Shown piece after piece: positions 42,582 to 53,215 of a stretch of 64,000 nucleotides of DNA; the stretch's first letter is position 1, and the number at the start of each line of letters is the position of its first letter. This DNA comes from Scolanthus callimorphus (Eukaryota; Cnidaria; Anthozoa; Actiniaria; Edwardsiidae): assembly GCA_033964015.1 (NCBI GenBank), contig CM066912.1, forward strand, positions 8,396,371 through 8,460,370. The letters run 5' to 3'. The notes below the pieces were generated by a model. The model had not been told where the DNA came from, did not search any database, and worked only from the letters and a program-made list of their open reading frames with translations. The position numbers and the translations under genes are program-made.

Positions 42582-43182
42582 CAGTGGAACCCCGAATTAA
42601 CGATATCCCCGATTTTACGATAACGTTTCTGGGTCCCCGGCGAATAACACAGTGCAATGTACGAAACAGGACCCCGGTAATAAACGGACTCCAACACACC
42701 GATATTTTCAATTGCATCGCTTTTATTAACGGTAAGTAATGCAAGAACTAGGCCATTGTTCTACGGCCATCAAGGGTTCCCCACGTAGGATATGTCCTAT
42801 TCTTTACCACAGAAAGTTGTCATGACTAGTAACATAATAAAAGTGAAAAATTGATAGATTTCGACTTGCTTTAAGAAAGTATGGCAATAAAAGTCTCTAT
42901 ACCAATCAGATTAAAGAAGAACAAACGAGGGAGAATCAGCATTTGACGCTAGGTTCCCCACATACAAATTCTTTAAAAATTGCTTCCATATCTTCCATAT
43001 CCTAAGGCTAGGGAAACTAACTCGAAAACCCAAGGGTTAATTTAGTTTTCCTGCTCAAACTTTTCTATTGTTTTTTCTCTTTCTTGCAAACTGAAACTTG
43101 TATTATACACAATGTAAATAGACATACTATTAAGAGCTCAATAAAGATTATTATATTATATCGTAAAATCGGGGTTCTACTG
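42582..43182. mobile_element. Tigger/pogo-like non-autonomous element
   Basis: 601 bp with ends CAGTGGAACCCCGAATTAAC and GTAAAATCGGGGTTCTACTG, flanked by TA on both sides. CAGT...ACTG ends with a TA target duplication fit the pogo/Tigger group of Tc1-mariner. No transposase frame. Confidence 0.78.
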
Positions 43183-43606
43183 TAGATGATTATTTCCCTA
43201 CAGCCTGTCTAATATTGTCTACATCTTTACACAGGAAATGAAATGAGATCTATTAGTTTGACACTGGCATACGGCATCTTAATTTGGTTTGTCAATCGCC
43301 AATAACACGAGCATATGTATTTACTCAAGGACTTACTTATTCAGGGTGTTGCCATTCAAAGGTCACGAAAGAAAAAACATTATGAATAATATCTTACCGA
43401 ATCTGTGCGCCAAAGAATATCCGAGTTCTATATAGGAGGATGATCCTTTGTTTACAGTCTGAACTCATCATCAACTCATTTGCATCAGCATCTAGATTCA
43501 GAATGTTTGAAGGAGCTCGCAAATAATCAGCACTGAATATAAATAGCGAGCAACAAATTTGATCGGTTCTACCAAAGGCTCTGGACCAAGCCAAACTCAA
43601 CTAAAC

Positions 43607-44219
43607 TTAAAGACTGTGCCAGCCACTCCTTTGTTATTGTTTTCGTTTGATAGAGCGGCTTTCATATGACTGTAGTGAAACCAATCGCAAAGTGATTACA
43701 CCAATTCTAAAAAAAATCTATAATATTAATTACAAAGTAATTGCCAATTACTCACGACAGTCATCCAGGGGCTTCAATAAGTTTTGAAGTAACAGGCACA
43801 GTTTTCGAAGTAGGCGGCTGGCTGTGGAGATCCGATACGAAGGTCGTAAGACCTGATTCTGCTAGGGGGTACGGGGGGATGTCCCTTGGGAAATTTAGAA
43901 ATGTCGGTAACAGAAAAGGCATTTTCCTGCATTTTGAGGGCAAGATAAATGGCATATACTTGTAATATATTGCTTTAATATTTTCCTTGAAACTGATCAG
44001 TTCTACAGCCCACGAAAGTTGCCGGCGGTCAGAAGTGAAGTAGACGGCGGTTCACCGCCAGTAGCCGCCTTCTATTGAAATCCCTGTCACCTGAAGACCA
44101 ATTACGTGTACAAATCTCTTTATAAACATCAGTTTCAGTTTCAGATTTGATTTACCAAATTCAATCGAGAACATTGCTCTATATTCTCTAAATCAGCAGA
44201 TGGAAATGGATGTTTTTCC
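43607..44219. mobile_element. TTAA MITE, copy 5, split by another insertion
   Basis: 43607-43650 (ttaaagactgtgccagccac) and 44092-44219 (aattacgtgtacaaatctct to atggaaatggatg) are two parts of one family copy. Between them lie a truncated TAGAGCGG element (from 43651) and unassigned sequence. Confidence 0.65.
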
Positions 44220-44228
44220 GCCAGTCGT

Positions 44229-45036
44229 ATTTACTTCGTCCCCTGATTGGTCAGTTGTTGAATGAGTTTCGCTTCTGATTGGCTAAGTGTATCTACTTCG
44301 TCCCCTGATTGGTCAATTGTTGAATGAGTTTCGCTTCTGATTGGCTAAGTGTATTTACTTCGTCCCCTGATTGGTCAGTTGTTGAATGAGTTTCGCTTTT
44401 GATTGGCTAAGTGTATTTACTTCGTCCTCTAATTGGTCAGTAGTTGAATGAGTTTCGCTTCTGATTGGCTAAGTGTATCTACTTCGTCCCATGATTGGTC
44501 AGTTGTTGAATGAGTTTCGCTTCTGATTGGCGAAGTGTATTTACTTCGTCCTCTGATTGGTCAGTTGTTGAATGAGTTTCGCTTCTGATTGGCTAAGTTT
44601 ATTTACTTCGTCCTCTGATTGGTCAGTTGTTGGATGAGTTTCGCTTCTGATTGGCTAAGTGTATTTACTTCGTCCCCTGATTGGTCAATTGTTGAATGAG
44701 TTTCGCTTCTGATTGGCTAAGTGTATTTACTTCGTCCTCTGATTGGTCAGTTGTTGGATGAGTTTCGCTTCTGATTGGCTAAGTGTATTTACTTCGTCCT
44801 CTGATTGGTCAGTTGTTGAATGAGTTTCGCTTCTGATTGGCTAAGTGTATTTACTTCGTCCTCTAATTGGTCAGTTGTTGAATTAGTTTCGCTTCTGATT
44901 GGCTAAATGTATTTACTTCGTCCTCTGATTGGTCAGTTGTTGAACGGGTTTCGCTCCTGATTGGCTAAATGTATTTACTTCGTCCTCTGATTGGTCAGTT
45001 GTTTAATGAGTTTCGCTCGTGATTGGCTAAATGTAT
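44229..45036. repeat. 62-bp tandem satellite, 13 copies
   Basis: Unit tttacttcgtcccctgattg, gtcagttgttgaatgagttt, cgcttctgattggctaagtg, ta. Copies differ at a few bases. Every unit carries two ATTGG motifs (reverse CCAAT) about 30 bases apart. In the e11/e12 intron between the two GPCR genes. Confidence 0.95.
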
Positions 45037-45106
45037 TTCCTTTGCGTTTAGTTTTCGACACTCATCTGAAATCCACTCAGCTCCGCTCCATACACTAGTT
45101 TAACAA

Positions 45107-45215
45107 TGCTTTCGAGTGGCATACTTAACAATTAGACCTCGAGCTCGAAAGACCTCGAGCCCGTGGCCCTTGAGGACGAGAGGTCTAATTGTTTAAGTGT
45201 CACGCAACTAGTTGG
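45107..45215. repeat. Inverted repeat around aattagacctcgag
   Basis: cttaacaattagacctcgag is mirrored by cgagaggtctaattgtttaag, with a second small palindrome in the middle. Non-coding. Confidence 0.7.
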
Positions 45216-45743
45216 ACAAAAAAAGTGAAAAATTGTGTTAAAAAATCACCAGAAACCTCGACAAAACGAGAAGCGGCCGCCATTCTTTTCATGTTCAAAA
45301 TCGGCGCTTTCGCTACTAGAGGTCTATTCATAAAAGTCTCCTAGTAGCGTAGTCAATCAGAATGCAGCATTGGCAATAGTCCAGTAGTTGGGTGATACTA
45401 ATAAGATATATGCATATACAACGCCATTCCTGCATTCTGATTGGCTGTATTTTGTGGCTTGGTATAAACAGTAGCATAGCACGTACGTGTTTACAAGAAT
45501 CGCGCTGACAAGGGTCTCTCTCTTACGAAAACATCATCTATCTATCTGTCTGTCTAGTTAAAATCTCTTCGCAACACTCGAACGAGCGCCAAGAAATTAT
45601 TACAAATGCAAAGTTTCTGGTTTAAAGGTTTAAATCTAGCGAAGTTATAGATCGTTTTAGATTTTTTCTTTTTTGAGGGGGCAGGGGGGGGGGGGGGGCG
45701 ATCATTTCGCATACAAATTCTGCTTAAATTTTGTTTTATTTAC

Positions 45744-45929
45744 ATCGGAGAAAGCATCCATTTCCATCGGCTGATTTAGAAAATCTAGAGCAATTTTCTC
45801 GATTGAATTTGGTAAATCAAATCTTAAACTTTGTTTTTAGATGTTTATTAAGAGATTTCTACACGTAATTCGTCTTCTAATATCAAACGAAAACAATAAC
45901 AAAGGAGTGGCTGACACAGGCTCTTTAAA
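45744..45929. mobile_element. TTAA MITE, copy 6 (inverted, end lost)
   Basis: ggagaaagcatccatttcca through gtggctgacacaggctcttt and a terminal TTAA. The other terminus is missing. Confidence 0.75.
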
Positions 45930-46200
45930 GTGCTGGATATAATTTTAGCTTACTTCTAAAATTTTTAGACGTGTTACATCTGCGCTCGCCTATATAAGTT
46001 TAATTCTGTGTCTAGAAAATCCATGATTGAAATTTTTGGTTGTAAAGCTTGATCTTGGAACAACAGCTGCTTAAACATTGGTGGTTGTTTCAGAAGGCGA
46101 GCCACCAGCGGCGAGTTATCCTTATTCAAATAGAGATCATTTTAAATACCCTGCACTCGAGTTGGCACATGTTTGCACCGATAGTTGGCATGGACAGCAT

Positions 46201-46440
46201 GTCATATAATAATAAAGAATAATGATAATAATATATTTATACAACGCTTATTACATAGTTTCTAAGCGATTTACAGGTAGTTGTAAAAAAGCAAAAAATA
46301 ACAGAAAACTATAAACTGTATAAAAAAAGATGAAATATAAAGACTAAAAGATTAGAACGATACAGGATTCAAAAGAAAAGGTAATTAAAAATGAATAAAA
46401 TTAAGCGATACATAGGGGAGATTTTATATAACTGTAGTGA
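46201..46440 (-). mobile_element. Probable L2-like LINE 3' tail fragment
   Basis: Minus strand reads aatcgcttagaaactatgta, ataagcgttgtataaatata then (att)n-like tail, the same tail architecture as the LINEs at 12171 and 30532. No coding part. Confidence 0.55.
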
Positions 46441-46555
46441 GACCAATTGCAAAGTGATTACACAAATTCAGAATATATCCAGCATAGAAGAGATTGCAAA
46501 GTGATAACCAATTACTCACGAAAGGCACCTGAAATCTGCTCTATGTATTAGACCC

Positions 46556-46925
46556 GGGGGGGATTCCATATTTTTTGGCCCGGGATGATCGTCGTATCTT
46601 TTAGGGGTTAAAATCACGGGTTTTGGTCTCTTTTAGGGGTAACCTTGATCTGCAATAAAATTTAAGGGAGATTGGTATATTTTACTAGGGCTCTAACACA
46701 ACGACAAACTTCCAAGAAAGAGAGAGAGAGCACTTGTTGACAAGACGATAAATCAGACAACATCAAAGGCAGCATCTTAATCAAAGACGAAAATTTCTTG
46801 ATTGGTATCTTTTAGGGAAAAAAACTCATTTGAGCTACGCTCTTTTTGGTATCTTTTAGGGGTGAAACTGAAAATTCCCGACTATCATCCCCGACCAAAA
46901 AATATGGGAGTCCCCCCCATATTAG
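46556..46925. mobile_element. Foldback element with gggggattccatattttttgg ends
   Basis: cgggggggattccatatttt at the left is mirrored by aaaatatgggagtccccccc at the right; the interior repeats ggtatcttttaggg. Confidence 0.72.
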
Positions 46926-47164
46926 TTTCAGTCGAGAGGTTATCAGAGCCCAAAACCAGTGGCATGTGATAACATAGACATCAGGCAAATTTCTAAAGAA
47001 ATCTAAAAAAGACAATTGCTTTCAGAATTGGTCTCAAGCCAAGAATTGCATTCAGGATTGGAACTTGCGCCCGTATGAGTCGCTTTTGCGACCAAACATT
47101 CATTATTATGCGATTAGATTTCTAGTCAATGTGTCACTCATAGAGTGTATAATGCGACTAAACA

Positions 47165-47645
47165 ATTTTAAAATGCAACCTTATTTCTTCCCCCAATTTC
47201 CAGTCCTGGCATTGCAGTCTGTTTCAGCGACCAAATCCCAAATCAACGTTGATTGAATTAGGTCTACACCTTTTTCCTTCCCTTTAACAGTTTACAGCAG
47301 ATGACGGGATGAGACATGGTAGTTGTTTGATTCTACGACTCCATCATCATAAACATCTCGGCGGCCACAGCCGAACTTCACGCCTCGAGCCTACTACCTC
47401 GAGCCCCTCCTCGACCACAAGCTCCAATTTCCAGTCCTGGCATTGCAGTCTGTTTCAGCGACCAAATCCCAAATCAACGTTCATTGAATTAGGTCTACAC
47501 TCTATTCCTTCCCTTTACAGTTTACAGCAGATGACGTGATGAGACATGGTAGTTGTTTGATTCTACGACTCCATCATCATAAACATCTCTGCGGCCACAG
47601 CCGAACCTCGAGCCTACTACCTCGAGCCCCTCCTCGACCACAAGC
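47165..47645. repeat. About 226-bp tandem duplication upstream of GPCR 2
   Basis: ccagtcctggcattgcagtc, tttcagcgaccaaatcccaa, gagacatggtagttgtttga and ctcgagcccctcctcgacca occur in both halves (starting near 47200 and 47430). No gene content recognised; possibly promoter-proximal to GPCR 2. Confidence 0.85.
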
Positions 47646-47689
47646 TCGTTGGTATTGGTCGCCCCGTCATTCAGTAGAGTGTCGATCAA

Positions 47690-47981
47690 TGCTGTTGATG
47701 GTCAATTTTGGCGACGAGTGCCGTGTACTGGATTCCACAGAAAAAATTTACGAGCAGCGAGCTCCAGCGATAACAGAAAAATACCAGTTGTCTACAATTT
47801 TTCGCGTCATTGAAACAAGTATGGGTGATTTCAAAGATGAAGCCTGTTGATGGCCGACGAGTGCCGTGTACTGGATTCCACAGAACACGTTCATTAGCAG
47901 CGAGCTGCAGCGAAGAAGTTCATTCCCCTAAATAACAGGGAAATACTAGTTGTCTTAAATTTTTCGCGTCATTGAAAAAGT
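47690..47981 (+). repeat. Duplicated 5' leader of GPCR 2, first copy with its start codon
   Basis: gacgagtgccgtgtactgga to ttcgcgtcattgaaa is present twice, ending in atgggtgatttcaaagatga at 47820 and in the real start at 47982. After eight codons (MGDFKDEA) the first copy runs into Cys and a stop. If the transcript includes it, it is an upstream decoy ORF of nine codons. Confidence 0.85.
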
Positions 47982-48890
47982 ATGAGTGATTTCAAAGATG
48001 AACCCATACAGGTACAAGTTCCTCGCATCGTTGTCGTACTCTTTGCCATTCTCGCCATCTTTGCCAATCTCGCCGTCTGTGCTCTCATATTGAAAAGGAA
48101 AAGGCTTCAGACTTACGTCAATGGTTTTGTGGTCTCTCTCGCTGCGTCCGATATCTTGATTTGTTTAACAATATTCATTCTGCTAGCAAGGCTGTACTTT
48201 CAGGATGCAGATGCGTTGGCGCACGTTTTCACTCCGATTGCACTTGTATCTGAAATCGGGAACTTTGTCGCAGTCTCTTACGAACGTTACCTTGCAGTGG
48301 TTAAGCCATTTTTATATAAATTTCGCATGAAATGGTACTTCAAGAGGGCCATGGCAGGGATATGGGGCTCCGCTTTCGCGCTTGGCGGAGCTGGTCTATT
48401 AATGATGTTTCAGAAGAATAACTTGTCGCAATCAACTCGTGGAAAAATTTACGCTTCTTTAATGTTGTTCTTGTTTATCATTCCCCTGGTCATAATCTTT
48501 ATCATATACGCTTACATTTACTCGGTCGTTCGCAAGCAGAGGCGTGTAGAAGACTGGGGTTTGGCGACAGTACGAGTAAATATTCATCATCGAGAGGCAA
48601 GAAGACGAAGAGTTGAAGCACGAGTTATGAAGATGTTTATCTTGGTAGTGATAATGTTCGTTGTCCAGTGGTTGCCGCTTGTTGTTTACTATGGGGAATG
48701 GACCTCTATGAAGGTCAAAGGCTTTATGGTTTTTGTAACATTGCTTGCAACAACTTGCTTCTCACTTGTCCATCCTCTGATATTCACGTTTGTAAAAAAT
48801 GATTTCAGACACGAACTGAGGGCGTCCCTCTCTCTTTTACGTCCCGCGAGACATCCCGTGAACGAGCCAGGAAGAGAAAGTTACAACTAA
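47982..48890 (+). CDS. Intronless rhodopsin-like GPCR 2, nested in a dnah1 intron
   Basis: 302 residues, paralogue of GPCR 1 in the same orientation 7.2 kb away. Same landmarks: LAASD, YERY, the TM4 Trp, QWLP and HPLIF; unlike GPCR 1 it has Pro in TM5 (IIPLVIIF). Intracellular loops 1-2 and the long third loop (KQRRVEDWGL, HHREARRRRVEAR) are nearly unchanged between copies, while the region after TM4 (second extracellular loop) and the TM6-TM7 loop differ most. Ligand unknown. A leader duplication precedes it and a decayed third copy follows. Confidence 0.9.
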   Translation: MSDFKDEPIQVQVPRIVVVLFAILAIFANLAVCALILKRKRLQTYVNGFVVSLAASDILICLTIFILLARLYFQDADALAHVFTPIALVSEIGNFVAVSYERYLAVVKPFLYKFRMKWYFKRAMAGIWGSAFALGGAGLLMMFQKNNLSQSTRGKIYASLMLFLFIIPLVIIFIIYAYIYSVVRKQRRVEDWGLATVRVNIHHREARRRRVEARVMKMFILVVIMFVVQWLPLVVYYGEWTSMKVKGFMVFVTLLATTCFSLVHPLIFTFVKNDFRHELRASLSLLRPARHPVNEPGRESYN

Positions 48891-49029
48891 AAAAGTCCTT
48901 GACAACTGCTATATCTGCATTTTGAGTGCGTTTCGGGTGCGTAAAGGCTGCGTTTTGGGTGCCCAGACTGTACTGCTACAACGCACCATGTCACAGTCTT
49001 TACATAGATTCAAGTTCTATAAGATCTCA

Positions 49030-49255
49030 AAAATCATGGCTGCCTTCAGTGATGAGGCCCCGGATGATACGAGGTCAGGGTTCAGGAACTTGTCGTCGTT
49101 GGCGTCACCGCCGTCTTCGCCAATTTTGCCGTCTGTGTGCTCTTGTATGGAGACGAACAAGGCTCCGGACTTATGTCAACGATTTTGTAGATTCTCTCGC
49201 AGCGTCTGATGTCTTGGTGCGCATAGAGACATTCGTGTTCTTTGTTTCGATATGG
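49030..49255 (+). pseudogene. GPCR fragment, third family member, degraded
   Basis: gtgatgaggccccggatga, cgccgtcttcgccaattttg, tgtcaacgattttgtagatt and ctctcgcagcgtctgatgtc align base for base with codons 4-60 of GPCR 1 and 2 (DEPIQ to SDILI) but with frame changes. Nothing of TM3-TM7 follows. Dead tandem copy. Confidence 0.75.
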
Positions 49256-49446
49256 TATGTTAATGATATCCCCCTGAATCTTAGACATTAGTACATTTGC
49301 ATAGCAAATGGCAAATTTACAAGCTTTTTTTAAAACAACAGAGGTACTAGAAGAGACGAATGTCATCTTAACATTTATAAAGTAGTTTACAACATTCGCA
49401 CTCGTGTTGTATCAGATCTACGTCACTGGCCTGCGGCTCGAATTGT

Positions 49447-49798
49447 AAAGGTGGGACGACTCGCAACAACTGACTTGTGCCACATGTTACCATGTAACAT
49501 GTGGCACAAGGCAATTTTCCGCGCAAAATTTCGCTCGAAACACAAAATGACGAATATCTGAAAAGTTGTCTCGTGTAACATCTGTCCAATAACTTTCCGC
49601 GCAACATTTCTCTCTGGAAGCGAGGCAATCGTGAAATTCGTCAGCAGCTCGCGCTAAAAGTTGTTCTAACGGTCGTTTGCAAATGGTTGTTGCGCTAAAA
49701 GTTGTCTCGTGTAACATGCCCATTGCCGAATGACTCAAAGGCAACAATGCTGCGCGGAAAGTTGTTGTTGCGAGTTGTCCCGTTTTACACCGCCTTAC
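49447..49798. mobile_element. Foldback element, gcaacaactttccgcgc type
   Basis: aaggtgggacgactcgcaac on the left mirrors gttgcgagttgtcccgtttt, acaccgcctt on the right. Interior rich in gcgcgaaaagttgt-like pieces. Ends are again of the TTYACAC class. Confidence 0.65.
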
Positions 49799-49804
49799 AT
49801 CTGA

Positions 49805-50045
49805 TAGAGCGGATTTCACATGACTGTCGTGAAAGCAATTGCAATTGAGCAATCACTAGCCAATGAGAATCGAGAGAAATCACCACTTGCTCCTAAATGG
49901 CTTTTTTTCTCAGCCAATCACAAGCCGAACCAATTACTAAGTAATTACACAATTGTATTTACTAAAGAATTTGATAGGCTGAGAAAAACGAGTAGCCAAT
50001 GAGAACGCAGAGCAATCGCAATTACATCATGTGAAATCCGCTCTA
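49805..50045. mobile_element. TAGAGCGGATTTCACATGA MITE, copy 1
   Basis: 241 bp with matching inverted ends TAGAGCGGATTTCACATGA and TCATGTGAAATCCGCTCTA, interior with several ccaatgag/attggc motifs. Other copies: 58094-58349 (inverted), 43651 (partial), 46421 (partial). It ends 45 bp from the e11 donor. Confidence 0.88.
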
Positions 50046-50089
50046 TAACACGGCTGCTCATGTGGTAAACATTACATAAAACACCATAC

Positions 50090-50245
50090 CTGTTCCTCTT
50101 TCATTTTCTTCCTGAGGAACTCATTAAACTTCTTCCTTCCGTCGCCATCAGCCGTCCCGCCCACGGACCAGATCAACGAGAAGATGAACCACGGTTCGAT
50201 AAGCTTCTCGATCAGCGCCATCTTCTCTGGCAAAATAGTCTGACC
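50090..50245 (-). CDS. dnah1: dnah1 exon e11 (AAA2-AAA3)
   Basis: Fifty-two codons, phase 0/0, acceptor TTCCAG, donor GTATGG. It encodes KMALIEKLIEPWFIFSLIWS, then VGGTADGDGRKKFNEFLRKK. FIFSLIWSVGG...GRxKFxxxxR is a strong dynein signature. Confidence 0.96.
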
Positions 50246-50351
50246 CTGGAAAACACACATTACCCGTTAGTATAATCAATCAAGCGAAAATGAACTAGAG
50301 TGGTAAAACGACGCTTTGAGATCCAGTCCCCGGCTAACGATTTTCTGTACC

Positions 50352-50944
50352 ACGTTATCATTGTTTTGATGCATCACGTGATCATTGTTTTGATGCATCA
50401 CGTGATCATTGTTTTGATGCATCACGTGATCATTGTTTTGATGCACCACGTGATCATTGTTTTGATGCACCACGTGATCATTGTTTTGATGCACCACGTG
50501 ATCATTGTTTTGATGCATCACGTGATCATTGTTTTGATGCATCGCGTGATCATTGTGTTGATGCATCACGTGATCATTGTTTTGGTGCATCACGTGATCA
50601 TTGTTTTGATGCAGCACAAGATCATTGTTTTGATGCATCACGTGATCATTGTTTTGATGCATCACGTGATCATTGTTTTGATGCATCACGTGATCATTGT
50701 TTTGATGCATCGCGTGATCATTGTGTTGATGCATCACGTGATCATTGTTTTGGTGCATCACGTGATCATTGTTTTGATGCAGCACAAGATCATTGTTTTG
50801 ATGCAGCACGTGATCATTGTTTTGATGCATCACGTGATCATTGTTTTGATGCATCACGTGATCATTGTTTTGATGCAGCACAAGATCATTGTTTTGATGC
50901 ATCACGTGATCATTGTTTTGATGCAGCACGTGATCAGTGTTTGA
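50352..50944. repeat. 24-bp minisatellite, about 24 copies, with CACGTG palindromes
   Basis: Unit gatcattgttttgatgcatc plus acgt. Each typical unit contains two perfect palindromes, gatgcatc and atcacgtgat. Variants include gcagcacaagatc and gcatcgcgtg. A multiple of three, so both strands stay open (octapeptide HQNNDHVM on minus), which is an artefact. Inverted, decayed units are at 51135-51170. Confidence 0.95.
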
Positions 50945-51853
50945 TAACGGACTTGAGATCGCTCACCTACTTTTTGATGCTTTACCGAGCAGTTACTCGC
51001 CGATTTATTCGACCTCAAACAGGCTAAAAAAATACTCTCTCTTTTCTCCTGGCAAGGCCACCCAAGCACCAGCTGAATTCCTTCGATCGCCCAAAGGGAG
51101 ACTCTTTGGGTTCGATGCTCGAAAAGACAATCAAGTGGTACATCAAAACAACGATCACGTGGTACATAAAACCGTTGGTCTGGGACTGGATCTTAAAGGG
51201 GTGGTTTTACAACTTAACTGATTTCCATAGTAAATAATATGATTTAGCCACTGGCTTAAAGCGGAGCTCCAGGTTACATTTTTTTTCACAGGCGGCGCAG
51301 TATTTTCCCGAAAAAATGAGAGACGGTTTTGGGTTTCCTGTGGTATATTGGACAGGCAGACACGCACGGACGCGCCCACGGTACTCATGGGAAAACCGCT
51401 GAACCATGAAAAACGAAGCCGATCGTATATCTGAGTTGAGCTATTGAATTTTTCCTGCGATACCTATGGTGCTCCGCTCTGCGGTCTTCGGCCGCTAAGG
51501 AGCTCCGCTATTATTCATATTACGCCATGAAAATAGAAACACACACATTACACCCAAGCCGAGGAGGTCTATTTAATCGGTATATACACCTGTTCTTTTA
51601 TACGGGTTTTCACTGTATGGAACTATTTCAATAAAAGTTGTCGGTCTTGTAAGCGCAAAGCCTACGCGCCCAGACCGAAATGCAGTATGGGTAGAAACTA
51701 AATATCCTATTTTGATACCTCGCTTCTAAATTCTACAAAACAGAACTTCGTTTGAAGCGAGTAAAATCCAGTAATGAATTAGTAACTCGCGTACTCAAGC
51801 AAGGGAGTCGATATGAGACCTTCTTCCGACAACGTTTCTGTACCGGTACCTAC

Positions 51854-51973
51854 CTCTTTTGGTACGAAGGGTTCAAAAAAGCAGTCGAGCAATCTCATCA
51901 GGCTGCACGTCAGGTTGCTGTCCACAGTGGGGGCGAACTCCTTGATGTTCTCGCGCATAAACTTGATCGAACT
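51854..51973 (-). CDS. dnah1: dnah1 exon e10 (AAA2 C-terminal)
   Basis: Forty codons, phase 0/0, acceptor CCTCAG, donor GTAGGT. It encodes SSIKFMRENIKEFAPTVDSN and LTCSLMRLLDCFFEPFVPK, matching the human DNAH1 position LTMSLLKLLDCFFKPF. Confidence 0.94.
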
Positions 51974-52558
51974 CTGAGGAAATAAAGATGACATCACATA
52001 CTAAATATATCGACTCGAAAAGCTAGTCTGGAAAAAAACTAGAATCACAGCAAAGTTACCATAAAGGTGTTATGGGCTACAGCGCCATTCACTGTTAATC
52101 AATATTGTCATTCTAATACTAATGTGCCAACCGTAGATTGAATGGCGTCCTTTGTTCTGTGAACCAATCGATCTCTGGTTGGCACATTAATAACAACGGA
52201 TGACGTCAGCGTGAACAGCGCTACAAAGCTCTTAACGGGAGACTGAAACAGTGTAGCTTCGTACTCGCTTAGAGACACTGAGAGCAAACTAGCTATTCCA
52301 AAGCCCACACTATCTCAAATAGTGGTGGGGTGCTGTGGAAATAGTCTCCCTGTTGGGTTTATGGCAAGTAAGCACTCTAAATGAGTTCAAAGCGAGCTGC
52401 AGGAACTTTTTTGAATCTTTCTCATTTTAGAGCCACGGCTCTATGGAAAGCAGTTATAACAAAAGCAGTCGTTAAAGTAGTTTTTATTATTATAGTCAAT
52501 TTTATATAGAGGACAAATTTTATCTTCGAGTGTTAAAAATTGAACTCCCCCTACACAC

Positions 52559-52753
52559 CTCAAGGAACTTGTCAAATAATGACTGCAGCTTGTCCTTATG
52601 GTCGAATATCGCATCAGGCAGTCTTTTGAGGTAACAGTTGACAAAAGGTGCCAGGCCAAGGATGGAGGGCTCAAGGTACACCATGCCACAACGGCTGACA
52701 GTAGCGGGAGACGCTACAGCCAAGTCCTGGACCTCAAACATCATGGTCATGAA
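52559..52753 (-). CDS. dnah1: dnah1 exon e9 (AAA2 sensor)
   Basis: Sixty-five codons, phase 0/0, acceptor CTCTAG, donor GTGTGT. It encodes FMTMMFEVQDLAVASPATVS, RCGMVYLEPSILGLAPFV. The FEVxDLxVASPATVSRCGMVY motif is universal in AAA2. Confidence 0.97.
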
Positions 52754-53215
52754 CTAGAGGGGAAGATAAGGTACCCAAAGAACGCGTTTACCTTAGATAT
52801 ATACACACCTATTTCAGAAAAGCGTTGCACCGTTACAACTTTCTGTTATAGCCAGCGATGCGAGCAAATCATGGAAACAGTTTATGCTAAGTGATTCTAC
52901 AATACATCGCTCGGAAGAAAATTTGTAATGAATCAACACGAAAATTTCGTTCTTAGTTTCTCCCGGATAAAACTCTCACAGTATCACAACATTATAAATT
53001 GCCGACTAGACTTGAACTAGAGTCGCACATAATTGCTACTTTCAAACGCTTCATTCTTTCTTTAAACCAGACTTGTCACCGCCTCCTTTTGCACGATATG
53101 TTGTATTAAACTATTGCTCCAATATCCTTCGAAATTATTGATTTTTGTTTATCAAATAACAGAAATACACCAGAATAAATTTGTGCGACTAGAATAAGAA
53201 GGCTACTTAGACTTA

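Noticed and set aside
44229..45036. Possible CRISPR-like array (also 50352, 53658 and 63592)
   Set aside because: Direct tandem units without unique spacers, in an animal gene; these are minisatellites.
50276..50944. Open frames of 214-217 codons with repeated HQNNDHVM or IIVLMHHV
   Set aside because: 24-bp repeat keeps both strands open; it lies in the e10/e11 intron with no other coding sign.
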